In this document: positions 1-7,360 of the stretch, one piece after another | How positions within the stretch are numbered: position 1 is the stretch's first letter | Layout: each line of letters starts with the position of its first letter | Assembly: GCF_008087345.1 (NCBI RefSeq) | Contig: NZ_VHIB01000012.1 | Location: forward strand, 88,457-152,456 | Length of the DNA stretch: 64,000 bases | Direction of reading: 5' to 3' | Source: Nocardioides caldifontis | Lineage (GTDB): Bacteria > Actinomycetota > Actinomycetes > Propionibacteriales > Nocardioidaceae | Program-made: the position numbers and the translations under genes | The notes under the pieces: model-generated | The model's database searches: none | What the model saw: only the letters and a program-made list of their open reading frames with translations | What the model was told of the DNA's origin: nothing

Positions 1-1
1 A

Positions 2-1003
2 CGTGAGCGCGAGGAGGCCGAACGGCTCGAGCGTGAGCGGCTGGAGCGTGAGCGTGCCGAGGCGGAGCGGTTCGAGGCGGAGCGGCTCGAGCGCGAGCGG
101 GCCGAGATCGATCGGCTGGAGCGTGAGCGGGCGGAGGCTGCGCGGGCTGAGGCCGAGCGGCTGAAGCGTGAGCGCGCTGAGGCTGCGCGGGCTGAGGCCG
201 AGCGGCTGGAGCGTGAGCGGGCCGAAGCCGAGCGTGCCGAGGCTGAGCGTGCCGAGGCTGAGCGGCTGGAGCGTGAGCGCGCCCAGGCGGAGCGCGCGGA
301 GGCGGAGCGAGTCGAGGCCGAGCGGCTGGAGGTCGAGCGGGTGGCCCGGTTGGAGGCGCAGCGTGCCGAGGCTGAGCGGCTGGAGCGTGAGCGCGCCGAG
401 GCGGAGCGCGCGGAGGCTGCGCGGGCTGAGGCTGCGCGGGCTGAGGCTGCGCGGGCTGAGGCCGAGCGGCTGGAGGCCGAGCGGCTGGCCCGGTTGGAGG
501 CGCAGCGTGCCGAGGCCGAGCGGCTGGAGCGCGAGCGCGCCGAGACCGAGCGTGCGGAGCGGGAGCGTCTCGAGTCCGAGCGGCTCCTGCGGGAGCGTGC
601 GGAGGCGGCCCGGCTGGAGAAGCAGCGGCTGGCCCGGCTGGAGAAGCAGCGCCAGGAGGCGGAGCGGCTCGAGCGTGAGCGCGCCGAGGCCGAGGCGGCT
701 GCCGCCGCGGCGACCGGGGACGCCGCAGAGGACGCCGACGACGAGGACGACGGCGCCTGGCGGAAGGGGCCGTACGGCCCCGGATCGGCGTACGCCCCCT
801 ACGACGGCAGCGCGCCGCCGGGCTACTCGGTCAAGGGCCACGTCGCGACCAAGACCTTCCACACCCGGCGGTCCCGGCTCTACGCGCGGGCGCAGGCGGA
901 CGTCTGGTTCGACACCGAGGAGTCGGCGGAGGCCGCCGGGTTCGTGCGGTGGGACCGGCGGGGGACCTCGCTGGGCACCGTGGTGACGCCCGGCGAGGAG
1001 TGA
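2..1003 (+). CDS. Coiled-coil protein with C-terminal sunset-type domain (5' end outside window)
   Basis: The frame is open from the first bases, so the start lies outside the window; 333 residues are visible. Residues 1 to about 230 are an almost unbroken Arg/Glu/Ala/Leu helix built of units such as [10 protein letters not shown], expected to form a long coiled coil or a charged single alpha helix. An acidic linker follows. The last 75 or so residues carry a [26 protein letters not shown] pattern. I recognise this as the actinobacterial 'sunset' type domain, which ends many otherwise unrelated coiled-coil and envelope-associated proteins and whose role is not known. It sits 88 bases before rimO, where the ftsK cluster normally lies in actinobacteria. 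No function is assigned. Confidence 0.75.
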   Translation, partial: REREEAERLERERLERERAEAERFEAERLERERAEIDRLERERAEAARAEAERLKRERAEAARAEAERLERERAEAERAEAERAEAERLERERAQAERAEAERVEAERLEVERVARLEAQRAEAERLERERAEAERAEAARAEAARAEAARAEAERLEAERLARLEAQRAEAERLERERAETERAERERLESERLLRERAEAARLEKQRLARLEKQRQEAERLERERAEAEAAAAAATGDAAEDADDEDDGAWRKGPYGPGSAYAPYDGSAPPGYSVKGHVATKTFHTRRSRLYARAQADVWFDTEESAEAAGFVRWDRRGTSLGTVVTPGEE

Positions 1004-1091
1004 GCCGCGGCACCACGGGTGCTGAACCCCACACCCGCGTCACGTCGCGCGGATTCGTGGGCCCGTCGGGGAGCCGTCATACTCGACGGTA

Positions 1092-2579
1092 GTGACTTCC
1101 TCCACCCCTGACCTCGCCGACGTCCCGACCGAGGAGCCCACCGGGCTCACCACGGTCGCCATGCTGACCCTCGGGTGCGCCCGCAACGAGGTCGACTCCG
1201 AGGAGCTCGCCGGCCGGCTCGAGGCCGAGGGGTTCCGGCTGGTCGAGGACGCGTCCGCCGCCGAGGCCGTTGTGGTCAACACCTGCGGCTTCGTCGAGGC
1301 GGCGAAGAAGGACTCCGTCGACACGCTGCTCGAGGCCGCCGACCTCAAGGAGCAGGGGGCGACGAGGGCGGTCGTCGCCGTCGGTTGCATGGCCGAGAGG
1401 TACGGCCGCGAGCTCGCCGACTCGCTCCCCGAGGCCGACGCGGTCCTGGGGTTCGACGACTACCCGGACATCGCCGACAGGCTGCGCGGCATCCTCGAGG
1501 GCCGCCCGCACGTCGCCCACGTCCCGCAGGACCGTCGCAAGCTGCTGCCGGTCAGCCCGGTGGCGCGCGGCGACGCTGCGGTCGACGTCGTCGTCCCCGG
1601 CCACACGATCGCGGCGCCCGACCTCCCGGAGGCGGTCGCGCCACGCACCGGTCCCCGCGCGGTCCGCCGGCGGCTCGACGGCGGCCCGGTCGCGCCGCTC
1701 AAGCTCGCCAGCGGCTGCGACCGACGGTGCGCGTTCTGCGCCATCCCGAGCTTCCGCGGCTCCTTCGTCTCGCGCCGCCCCAGCGACGTCCTCGGCGAGG
1801 CGCGCTGGCTGGCCGAGCAGGGGGTGAAGGAGCTCTTCCTGGTCAGCGAGAACTCCACCTCCTACGGCAAGGACCTCGGCGACCTCCGGCTGCTCGAGAC
1901 GCTGCTGCCCGAGCTCGCCGCCGTCGACGGCGTGGAGCGGGTGCGGGTCTCCTACCTGCAGCCCGCCGAGACCCGGCCGGGGCTGGTGTCGGCGATCACC
2001 GGCACCGACGGCGTGGCCGACTACTTCGACCTCTCCTTCCAGCACGCGGCACCCGGCGTGCTGCGCCGGATGCGCCGCTTCGGCGACCCGGACAGCTTCC
2101 TCTCGCTCCTCGACGACATCCGCCGCCAGGCACCCGCTGCGGGGGTCCGCTCCAACGTGATCGTCGGGTTCCCCGGCGAGACCGAGGAGGAGCTGGAGAC
2201 GCTCTGCTCGTTCCTGGAGGCCGGCCGGCTCGACGTCACCGGTGTCTTCGGCTACTCCGACGAGGACGGCACCGAGGCCGCGTCGTACGACGGGAAGCTG
2301 GACGCCGAGGAGATCCGCGCCCGCGTGGAGCACGTCGTCTCGCTGGTCGAGGAGCTCACCGCCCAGCGCGCCGAGGACCGCGTCGGCGAGCATGTCCGGG
2401 TGCTCGTCGAGCAGGTCGAGGGGCCGACCGCCGAGGGGCGGGCCGAGCACCAGGGGCCCGAGGTCGACGGCACGACGACGCTCATCGGGTACGACGAACC
2501 GGTGGCCGTCGGTGAGATGGTGGACGCCGTCGTCGTCGACTGCGAAGGAGCGGACCTGGTGGCGGAGGTGACCTCATGA
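1092..2579 (+). CDS. rimO: Ribosomal protein S12 methylthiotransferase RimO
   Basis: RimO is a radical-SAM enzyme that adds a methylthio group to a conserved aspartate of ribosomal protein S12. The 495-residue product shows the full three-part layout. The N-terminal methylthiotransferase domain has cysteines in [16 protein letters not shown] and VGCMAER. The radical-SAM core has C209-x3-C213-x2-C216 ([14 protein letters not shown]). A C-terminal TRAM-type domain lies at about 425-495. The GTG start at 1092 is chosen because upstream sequence lacks homology. A CATACT hexamer ends 8 bases before it, so the message may be leaderless. It overlaps pgsA by 4 bases (ATGA), implying translational coupling. 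The motif order GCARNxVD fits RimO rather than MiaB, and a separate miaB lies at 26328. Confidence 0.95.
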   Translation: MTSSTPDLADVPTEEPTGLTTVAMLTLGCARNEVDSEELAGRLEAEGFRLVEDASAAEAVVVNTCGFVEAAKKDSVDTLLEAADLKEQGATRAVVAVGCMAERYGRELADSLPEADAVLGFDDYPDIADRLRGILEGRPHVAHVPQDRRKLLPVSPVARGDAAVDVVVPGHTIAAPDLPEAVAPRTGPRAVRRRLDGGPVAPLKLASGCDRRCAFCAIPSFRGSFVSRRPSDVLGEARWLAEQGVKELFLVSENSTSYGKDLGDLRLLETLLPELAAVDGVERVRVSYLQPAETRPGLVSAITGTDGVADYFDLSFQHAAPGVLRRMRRFGDPDSFLSLLDDIRRQAPAAGVRSNVIVGFPGETEEELETLCSFLEAGRLDVTGVFGYSDEDGTEAASYDGKLDAEEIRARVEHVVSLVEELTAQRAEDRVGEHVRVLVEQVEGPTAEGRAEHQGPEVDGTTTLIGYDEPVAVGEMVDAVVVDCEGADLVAEVTS

Positions 2580-3217
2580 GCGACAGCACCAGCGGCGGCA
2601 CGACCCCCACCAGCACGCAGGCCAAGCCCAGCAACTGGAACGTCCCGAACGCGCTGACCACGCTGCGGATCCTGATGGTGCCGTTCTTCGCGTGGGCGCT
2701 GCTGGTCGACGACGGGGAGTCCGCGGGCTGGCGGTGGGTGGCCTACGGGATCTTCGCGCTGGCGATGCTCACCGACAAGATCGACGGCGACCTCGCCCGC
2801 AAGCACAACCTCATCACCGACTTCGGCAAGATCGCGGACCCGATCGCGGACAAGGCGCTGACCGGCATGGCCTTCGTCGGGCTCTCGCTCATAGGCGAGC
2901 TGTGGTGGGCCGTCACCGTGGTCGTGCTGGTCCGCGAATGGGGGATCACCGTCATGCGGCTGGTGCAGGCGCGGCAGGGGATCGTCCTCCCGGCCGGCCG
3001 TGGCGGCAAGCTGAAGACGATGGTGCAGACCCTGGCGCTCGGGACACTGATCGCGCCGGTGCAGCAGTTCACCGGATCCTGGGAACCGATCGGCACCGGG
3101 CTCTGGTGGATCGCGATGGCGCTGATGGCGGTCGCCGTCGCGCTCACGGTGGTGACCGGGCTGGAGTACGCCCGCGACACCGTCCGTGCCGGCCGCGAGC
3201 GCCGCGCCCCGCGCTGA
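2576..3217 (+). CDS. pgsA: CDP-diacylglycerol-glycerol-3-phosphate 3-phosphatidyltransferase (PgsA)
   Basis: PgsA makes phosphatidylglycerol phosphate from CDP-diacylglycerol and glycerol-3-phosphate in the cytoplasmic membrane. The 213-residue product has the CDP-alcohol phosphatidyltransferase signature D-G-x2-A-R-x8-G-x3-D-x3-D in [21 protein letters not shown] (about residues 66-88). It has four to five hydrophobic segments and the usual family length. The N-terminus is Ser/Thr-rich (about 20 residues) before the conserved [11 protein letters not shown]. The ATG overlaps the rimO stop, so both are probably one transcript. Actinobacteria also carry PgsA-like paralogues (cardiolipin or phosphatidylinositol phosphate synthases). 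The position beside rimO, cinA and clgR fits the pgsA3-type gene of mycobacteria. Confidence 0.9.
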   Translation: MSDSTSGGTTPTSTQAKPSNWNVPNALTTLRILMVPFFAWALLVDDGESAGWRWVAYGIFALAMLTDKIDGDLARKHNLITDFGKIADPIADKALTGMAFVGLSLIGELWWAVTVVVLVREWGITVMRLVQARQGIVLPAGRGGKLKTMVQTLALGTLIAPVQQFTGSWEPIGTGLWWIAMALMAVAVALTVVTGLEYARDTVRAGRERRAPR

Positions 3218-3227
3218 GACCGCTCCT

Positions 3228-5006
3228 TCAGCGCATCCGCGCCTCGGCGACGTCGACCGCGGCGTTGACGAGCGCGAGGTGGGAGAACGCCTGCGGGAAG
3301 TTCCCGACGTGGTGGCCGGTCCGGGGGTCGTGCTCCTCGGCGAGCAGCCCGACGTCGTTGGTCAGCGACATCAGCCGGGTGAGCAGCTTCTCGGCGTCGT
3401 CGACGCGACCGGCCGCGGCGTAGGCGGAGACCAGCCAGAACGAGCAGGCCAGGAACGGGTTCTCCGATCCCGTCAGCCCGTCGACCCCGGTCTGGGTGCG
3501 GTAGCGGAGCAGCAGCCCCTCGTGCATCAGGTCCTCCTCGACCGCCGCGATCGTCCCGAGCATCAGCGGGTCGTCGCCCTCGACGAAGCCGAGCGTGGGG
3601 AGGACCAGCAGCGACGCGTCGACCTCGGTGGTGTCGTAGTGCTGGGTGAAGGTGCCCCGCCGCCGGTCGACACCCCGGTCGAGCACCTCGGCGCGCACCC
3701 GTTCGCGCAGCTCCCGCCACCGCTCGACCGGCCCCTCGTGGCCGTGCTCCTCCACGGCACGCACGGCGCGGTCGAAGGCCACCCACACCATCACCCGCGA
3801 GTGGGTGAAGTGGCGCTGTGGGCCGCGGACCTCCCAGAGCCCGTTGTCGGGCTGGTCCCAGTGCTCGGCGAGCTCCTCGACCAGGACCCGCTGGAGCGCC
3901 CAGGACTCGTGGTCATCGTCGATGTTGCGCTGCCTCGCCAGGTGCAGCGCGGCCATCACCTCGCCGAGGACGTCGGTCTGCCGCTGGTGAACGGCGCCGT
4001 TCCCGATCCGGACCGGGCGTGAGTCGGCGTACCCCGGGAGATGGTCGAGGGTGCGCTCGGGCAGCTCGCGGCCGCCGTCGACGGTGTACATGATCTGGAG
4101 GTCGTGCGGGTCGCCCGCGACCGCCCGCAGCAGCCAGTTGCGCCAGAGCCGGGTCTCGCGCCGGTAGCCGCACCGGAGCAGCGCCTCGAGGGTGAGCGAG
4201 GCGTCGCGGAGCCAGCAGTAGCGGTAGTCCCAGTTGCGCTCGCCGCCCACGTCCTCGGGCAGCGACGTCGTCGGGGCGGCGACGATCCCGCCGGTGCCGC
4301 CGTGGGTGAGCATCCGCAGCGTCACCAGCGAGCGGACCACCTGGGTGCGGAACGGGCCGTCGTAGTCGCAGTGGTCGGCCCACTCCTGCATCGTCCGGCA
4401 GGTGCTGTCGATGCGGGAGCCACGGTCGAGGAAGTTTGGCAGCCCGCGGTGCGAGGCCTGCCAGGTCGTGGAGAAGGTCATCACCTCGCCGGCCTCGATC
4501 TCGAACTCGTCGACGTGGTGGCCGTCGTCGGGACGGGGGAGCCGCGGGCCGCGGAGGACCAGCCGGTCCGGACCGGCGACGGCCATGATCACCTCGTGGC
4601 CGTCGTGGTGGTGGCGGGTCACCCACGGCTTGATGCGGCCGTAGCCGAACCGCACCGTCCACTCGTGGCGCACCCGGCAGCTGCCCTCGAGCCCCTCGAT
4701 CCGGCGGACCACGTCGGCGCGCTGGTCCGCGAGCGGCATCACGTCGGTGATCCGGAACGAGCCGGTCGGGGTGGTCCACGTCGTCTCGAGCAACGCGGTG
4801 TCGCCGACGTAGCGCCGGCTGCTGGTCGCCTCCTGCGCCGGCCCCAGCAGCCACCGGCCGTGCTCGCGCGTCCCGAGGAGCGCCGCGAAGCAGGCGTGCG
4901 AGTCGAACCGGGGCAGGCAGAGCCAGTCGATCGACCCGTCTGAGCCCACGAGGGCCGCGGTGCCGGTGTCGCCGATGAGCGCGTACTCCTCGATGGGCAG
5001 GGCCAT
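3228..5006 (-). CDS. Glycoside hydrolase family 15 protein (glucoamylase/trehalase type)
   Basis: This 592-residue cytoplasmic protein belongs to the actinobacterial GH15 group, whose characterised members are trehalases or glucoamylase-like enzymes. The N-terminal motif IEEYALIGDTGTAALVGSDG, followed by DWLCLPRFDS, opens an all-beta domain. The (alpha/alpha)6 catalytic barrel begins around residue 220 with NWDYRYCWLRDAS, and family-typical acidic residues lie in the C-terminal half. There is no signal peptide. ATG 5006 is preceded at 6 bases by a TACGGT hexamer, so the message is probably leaderless. The gene is divergent from cinA, with only 47 bases between the two starts. The substrate cannot be told from sequence alone. 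Confidence 0.88.
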   Translation of the reverse strand: MALPIEEYALIGDTGTAALVGSDGSIDWLCLPRFDSHACFAALLGTREHGRWLLGPAQEATSSRRYVGDTALLETTWTTPTGSFRITDVMPLADQRADVVRRIEGLEGSCRVRHEWTVRFGYGRIKPWVTRHHHDGHEVIMAVAGPDRLVLRGPRLPRPDDGHHVDEFEIEAGEVMTFSTTWQASHRGLPNFLDRGSRIDSTCRTMQEWADHCDYDGPFRTQVVRSLVTLRMLTHGGTGGIVAAPTTSLPEDVGGERNWDYRYCWLRDASLTLEALLRCGYRRETRLWRNWLLRAVAGDPHDLQIMYTVDGGRELPERTLDHLPGYADSRPVRIGNGAVHQRQTDVLGEVMAALHLARQRNIDDDHESWALQRVLVEELAEHWDQPDNGLWEVRGPQRHFTHSRVMVWVAFDRAVRAVEEHGHEGPVERWRELRERVRAEVLDRGVDRRRGTFTQHYDTTEVDASLLVLPTLGFVEGDDPLMLGTIAAVEEDLMHEGLLLRYRTQTGVDGLTGSENPFLACSFWLVSAYAAAGRVDDAEKLLTRLMSLTNDVGLLAEEHDPRTGHHVGNFPQAFSHLALVNAAVDVAEARMR

Positions 5007-5012
5007 GGCCCG

Positions 5013-5018
5013 ACCGTA
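5013..5018 (-). promoter_or_regulatory. -10 hexamer TACGGT for the GH15 gene
   Basis: TACGGT on the minus strand fits the actinobacterial -10 pattern TANNNT and ends exactly 6 bases before ATG 5006, so transcription would begin at or next to the start codon. No ribosome-binding site is seen between them. Confidence 0.55.
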
Positions 5019-5041
5019 GCGGTGCTCCGGTCGCCGGGCCC

Positions 5042-5047
5042 TACGAT
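5042..5047 (+). promoter_or_regulatory. -10 hexamer TACGAT for cinA
   Basis: TACGAT matches TANNNT and is followed after 6 bases by the GTG start at 5054. This is the leaderless arrangement, and there is no room for a Shine-Dalgarno site. It lies back to back with the GH15 promoter. Confidence 0.55.
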
Positions 5048-5053
5048 CGCGGC

Positions 5054-5614
5054 GTGCCCGATCCCGCCACCTCCGACCCGGCCACCCTCGACCCGGCCCG
5101 CGCCCTTCCCGCCGCCGCCCGGGTGCTCGCCCTCGCCGAGGAGCGCGGGCTGACCCTGGCCACCGCCGAGTCGCTGACCGGAGGTGGCGTCGGCGCGGTC
5201 GTCACCTCGGTGCCCGGCGCCAGCAGGGTGTACGTCGGAGGGGTGGTCGCGTACGCCGGCCGGGTCAAGGTCGAGCTCCTCGGGGTCCCGCCGGAGGTCG
5301 TCGAGGAGCACGGCGTGGTCTCCGAGCCGTGCGCCCGGGCGATGGCCGAGGGGGTGTGCCGACTCCTGGGCGCCGACATCGGGGTGGCCACGACCGGGGT
5401 CGCCGGCCCCGACCCCCAGGAGGGGAAGGCCGCGGGCACGGTGCACGTCGCGGTGGCCGTCCCCGGGGGGACGCATGCCCGGTTGCTGCGCCTCGACGGT
5501 GACCGCTCCGCCGTACGGACGGGGACGGCGCGGGGCGTCCTCGAGCTCGCCGCCGAGGTGCTCGCCGGCGCGCCGGTCGAACCGGACGCCGACTCGATGG
5601 TGGATAACCGCTGA
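5054..5614 (+). CDS. cinA: CinA C-terminal family protein (nicotinamide-nucleotide amidohydrolase, PncC type)
   Basis: The 186-residue product is only the C-terminal domain of classical CinA. Well-studied proteins of this kind (PncC) deamidate nicotinamide mononucleotide to nicotinate mononucleotide in pyridine-nucleotide recycling. Family motifs are visible: TLATAESLTGGGVGAVVT (about residues 36-53), YVGGVVAYAGRVKVELLGV, and GVATTGVAGPDPQEGKAAGT with the catalytic-region GVAGP. The N-terminal molybdopterin-like domain is absent, as is usual in actinobacteria. It lies between pgsA and clgR as in many actinobacterial genomes, and in some species it is co-regulated with recA. The GTG start is supported by a -10 hexamer 6 bases upstream. 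Confidence 0.88.
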   Translation: MPDPATSDPATLDPARALPAAARVLALAEERGLTLATAESLTGGGVGAVVTSVPGASRVYVGGVVAYAGRVKVELLGVPPEVVEEHGVVSEPCARAMAEGVCRLLGADIGVATTGVAGPDPQEGKAAGTVHVAVAVPGGTHARLLRLDGDRSAVRTGTARGVLELAAEVLAGAPVEPDADSMVDNR

Positions 5615-5694
5615 GGAAGTTTGAGCCGCGCGATAGCGTTTCCCTACTCCAGGCCGCTGTGCGAGTCGGTGGCGAGACAGAGAGGGGCGTGACC

Positions 5695-6024
5695 ATGGTG
5701 CTGTTCCGGCGCCTTCTCGGCGACGTCCTCCGCTCGCACCGGATGCGGCAGGGCCGCACGCTCCGCCAGCTGAGCGGCGACGCCCGGGTGAGCCTCGGCT
5801 ACATGTCGGAGATCGAGCGGGGTCAGAAGGAGGCGTCCAGCGAGCTGCTGGCCTCGATCTGCTCGGCCCTCGACGTGCCGCTGTCGGAGATCCTCTCCGA
5901 GGTGGCCGACGCGGTCGCCCTCGAGGAGGCCGCGATGGCGGTCCGGCTCGAGACCGTCGAGCTCGGCAGCGTGCCGATCGCCACCGAGGACCCGCGGGGC
6001 GACGTGGTCGCCTCCGCCGCCTGA
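5695..6024 (+). CDS. clgR: ClgR-type XRE transcriptional regulator of Clp protease genes
   Basis: ClgR activates clpP/clpC and other stress genes in actinobacteria. The 109-residue product starts MVLFRRLLGDVLR and has the ClgR helix-turn-helix: GRTLRQLSGDARVSLGYMSE, followed by IERGQKEASSELL and DVPLSEIL. The start at ATG 5695 is preferred over upstream GTGs because GAGAGGGG lies 7-8 bases before it and the known family N-terminus begins here. The C-terminus ends VVASAA. Small hydrophobic Ala-ended tails are Clp degrons, and ClgR is known to be degraded by Clp in other actinobacteria. The place between cinA and recA matches mycobacterial Rv2745c. Confidence 0.88.
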   Translation: MVLFRRLLGDVLRSHRMRQGRTLRQLSGDARVSLGYMSEIERGQKEASSELLASICSALDVPLSEILSEVADAVALEEAAMAVRLETVELGSVPIATEDPRGDVVASAA

Positions 6025-6043
6025 TCCTCCGGGCTCAGCCCTC

Positions 6044-6544
6044 TCAGTAGCAGAGCTCGTAGTTCGGGTCGTCGACCTCCGCGATGTCGACGTCGTCGCA
6101 GATGTCGTCGCGGACCGCGTCGAACCACTCGGCGCCCAGCCACACCACCGCGATCACGAAGAAGTAGACGACCAGCCACACGAGCGTGCCGATCACGCCG
6201 GTGATGATGCCGCCGAGGGCGAGCCCGTCGCCGCCGACCCGGCCGTCGGACTCGCGGATCTCGCGGCGTGCCTTGATGCCGAGGATGATCGCCGGGATGC
6301 CAGTGAAGAGGCCGCAGAGCACCAGCGAGGCGATGCCGAGCACCAGCGAGGTGGTAGCCCGGCCGCTGCTGGGTGGCGACGGCGGCGGGGTGTAGACCGG
6401 AGGAGCGGGCGGGTAGCCGCCGTAGGGAGGCTGGCCGGGCTGGCCCGGTGCCGGCGGGTAGCTCGGCGGTCCCCACTGGCCGGGGGGCGGCGTCGACCCT
6501 CCCTGAGGCTCGTCCGGTCCCGGTGGGGGCGGCGGGTAGCTCAT
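6044..6544 (-). CDS. DUF4190 membrane protein with proline-rich N-terminus
   Basis: A 166-residue protein of unknown function. Residues 1-62 are a Pro/Gly/Tyr-rich disordered region (repeats such as PPPPGP, YPPAPG). Two transmembrane segments follow, TTSLVLGIASLVLCGLFTGI (about 64-83) and LALGGIITGVIGTLVWLVVY (about 107-126), joined by a short basic loop containing GIKARREI. This is the DUF4190 pattern common in actinobacteria. The tail is acidic, ends in Cys-Tyr and has three cysteines. It is convergent with clgR (19-base gap) and lies downstream of nei on the same strand with a 39-base gap. Confidence 0.85.
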   Translation of the reverse strand: MSYPPPPPGPDEPQGGSTPPPGQWGPPSYPPAPGQPGQPPYGGYPPAPPVYTPPPSPPSSGRATTSLVLGIASLVLCGLFTGIPAIILGIKARREIRESDGRVGGDGLALGGIITGVIGTLVWLVVYFFVIAVVWLGAEWFDAVRDDICDDVDIAEVDDPNYELCY

Positions 6545-6583
6545 GGCTCTCCTTCGGCTGGGGTCGGACGGCAGTCTGTCAGG

Positions 6584-7360
6584 TCAGGACCGCTCCGGCT
6601 GGCAGCGTGGGCACCAGAACGCCTCGCGCCCGCCGAGCTCCGCCTCGACGATCCGGGTCCCGCACCGGCGGCACGGACGGCGCGCGCGCATGTAGACCCA
6701 GTGCTGCTCCCCGCGGCGGGTGTTGCCGGTGGTCGTCTGCGCCACCCGCTCCTTGTTGGTCTCCAGCACCTGCTTGGCGCGGCGCACCAGCCGGGGGAGC
6801 GTGGTCACCTCGCCGACCGGGGTCGTGGGGTGGATCCCGGTGATGAAGAGCAGCTCGGCCTTGTACATGTTGCCGATCCCCGCCAGGTTGCGCTGGTCCA
6901 GCAGCGCCTCGCCGATCGGGCGCCGAGGGTCGGCGGTCAGCCGCCGCAGCGCCTCCTCCTCGTCCCAGTCCGGCCCGAGGAGGTCCGGGCCGAGGTGGCC
7001 GACGACGCCGTCCTCGTCCTGACGGGCGACGACCTCGGTGATCCCGAGGGCGAACCCGACCGCGGTCCAGCTCTCGGTGCGGAGCACGACCCTGGCCTCG
7101 TGCGCCGGACGCCGCCACCGGGTGCCGTGCTTGTAGAGGTGCCAGGACCCCTCCATCTTCAGGTGGGTGTGGAGCGTGTGGTCGTCACCGATGCGGGTGA
7201 GCAGGTGCTTGCCGCGCGAGACCGTGCCGACCACCGGACGGCCCGACAAGTCGAGGGTGGCGTGCGCCGGCACCCGGAAGTCCGTCTCGGTCAGCACCTG
7301 ACCGGTGAGGGCCCGGTCGAGGTGGTGCGCGGTGCGCCAGACGGTGTCCCCCTCAGGCAC
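6584..7360 (-). CDS. nei: Fpg/Nei family DNA glycosylase (endonuclease VIII type)
   Basis: A base-excision repair glycosylase/AP lyase that removes oxidised bases. The 258-residue product begins MPEGDTV: after Met removal Pro2 is the Schiff-base nucleophile and Glu3 the general acid, and EGDT is the Nei-type signature. RGKHLLTR holds the conserved beta-elimination Lys region. The helix-two-turn-helix IGEALLDQRNLAGIGNMYKA follows. A C-terminal zinc finger has CRRCGTRIVE..FWCPRC (C-x2-C-x16-C-x2-C). It overlaps the end of the Lhr helicase gene by 8 bases and must be co-transcribed with it. The same nei-lhr pairing is known in mycobacteria. Confidence 0.92.
   Translation of the reverse strand: MPEGDTVWRTAHHLDRALTGQVLTETDFRVPAHATLDLSGRPVVGTVSRGKHLLTRIGDDHTLHTHLKMEGSWHLYKHGTRWRRPAHEARVVLRTESWTAVGFALGITEVVARQDEDGVVGHLGPDLLGPDWDEEEALRRLTADPRRPIGEALLDQRNLAGIGNMYKAELLFITGIHPTTPVGEVTTLPRLVRRAKQVLETNKERVAQTTTGNTRRGEQHWVYMRARRPCRRCGTRIVEAELGGREAFWCPRCQPERS

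Noticed and set aside
1..700. Periodic GAGCG-rich DNA as a non-coding repeat array
   Set aside because: Periodicity follows the codons of a charged coiled coil in one open frame.
1077..2450. Long open frame on the minus strand across rimO
   Set aside because: Shadow of rimO in GC-rich DNA; low-complexity product without recognisable domain.
5629..5638. CGC-GATA-GCG before clgR as a ClgR self-binding site
   Set aside because: Spacer is one base shorter than the ClgR consensus I recall; too weak to report.
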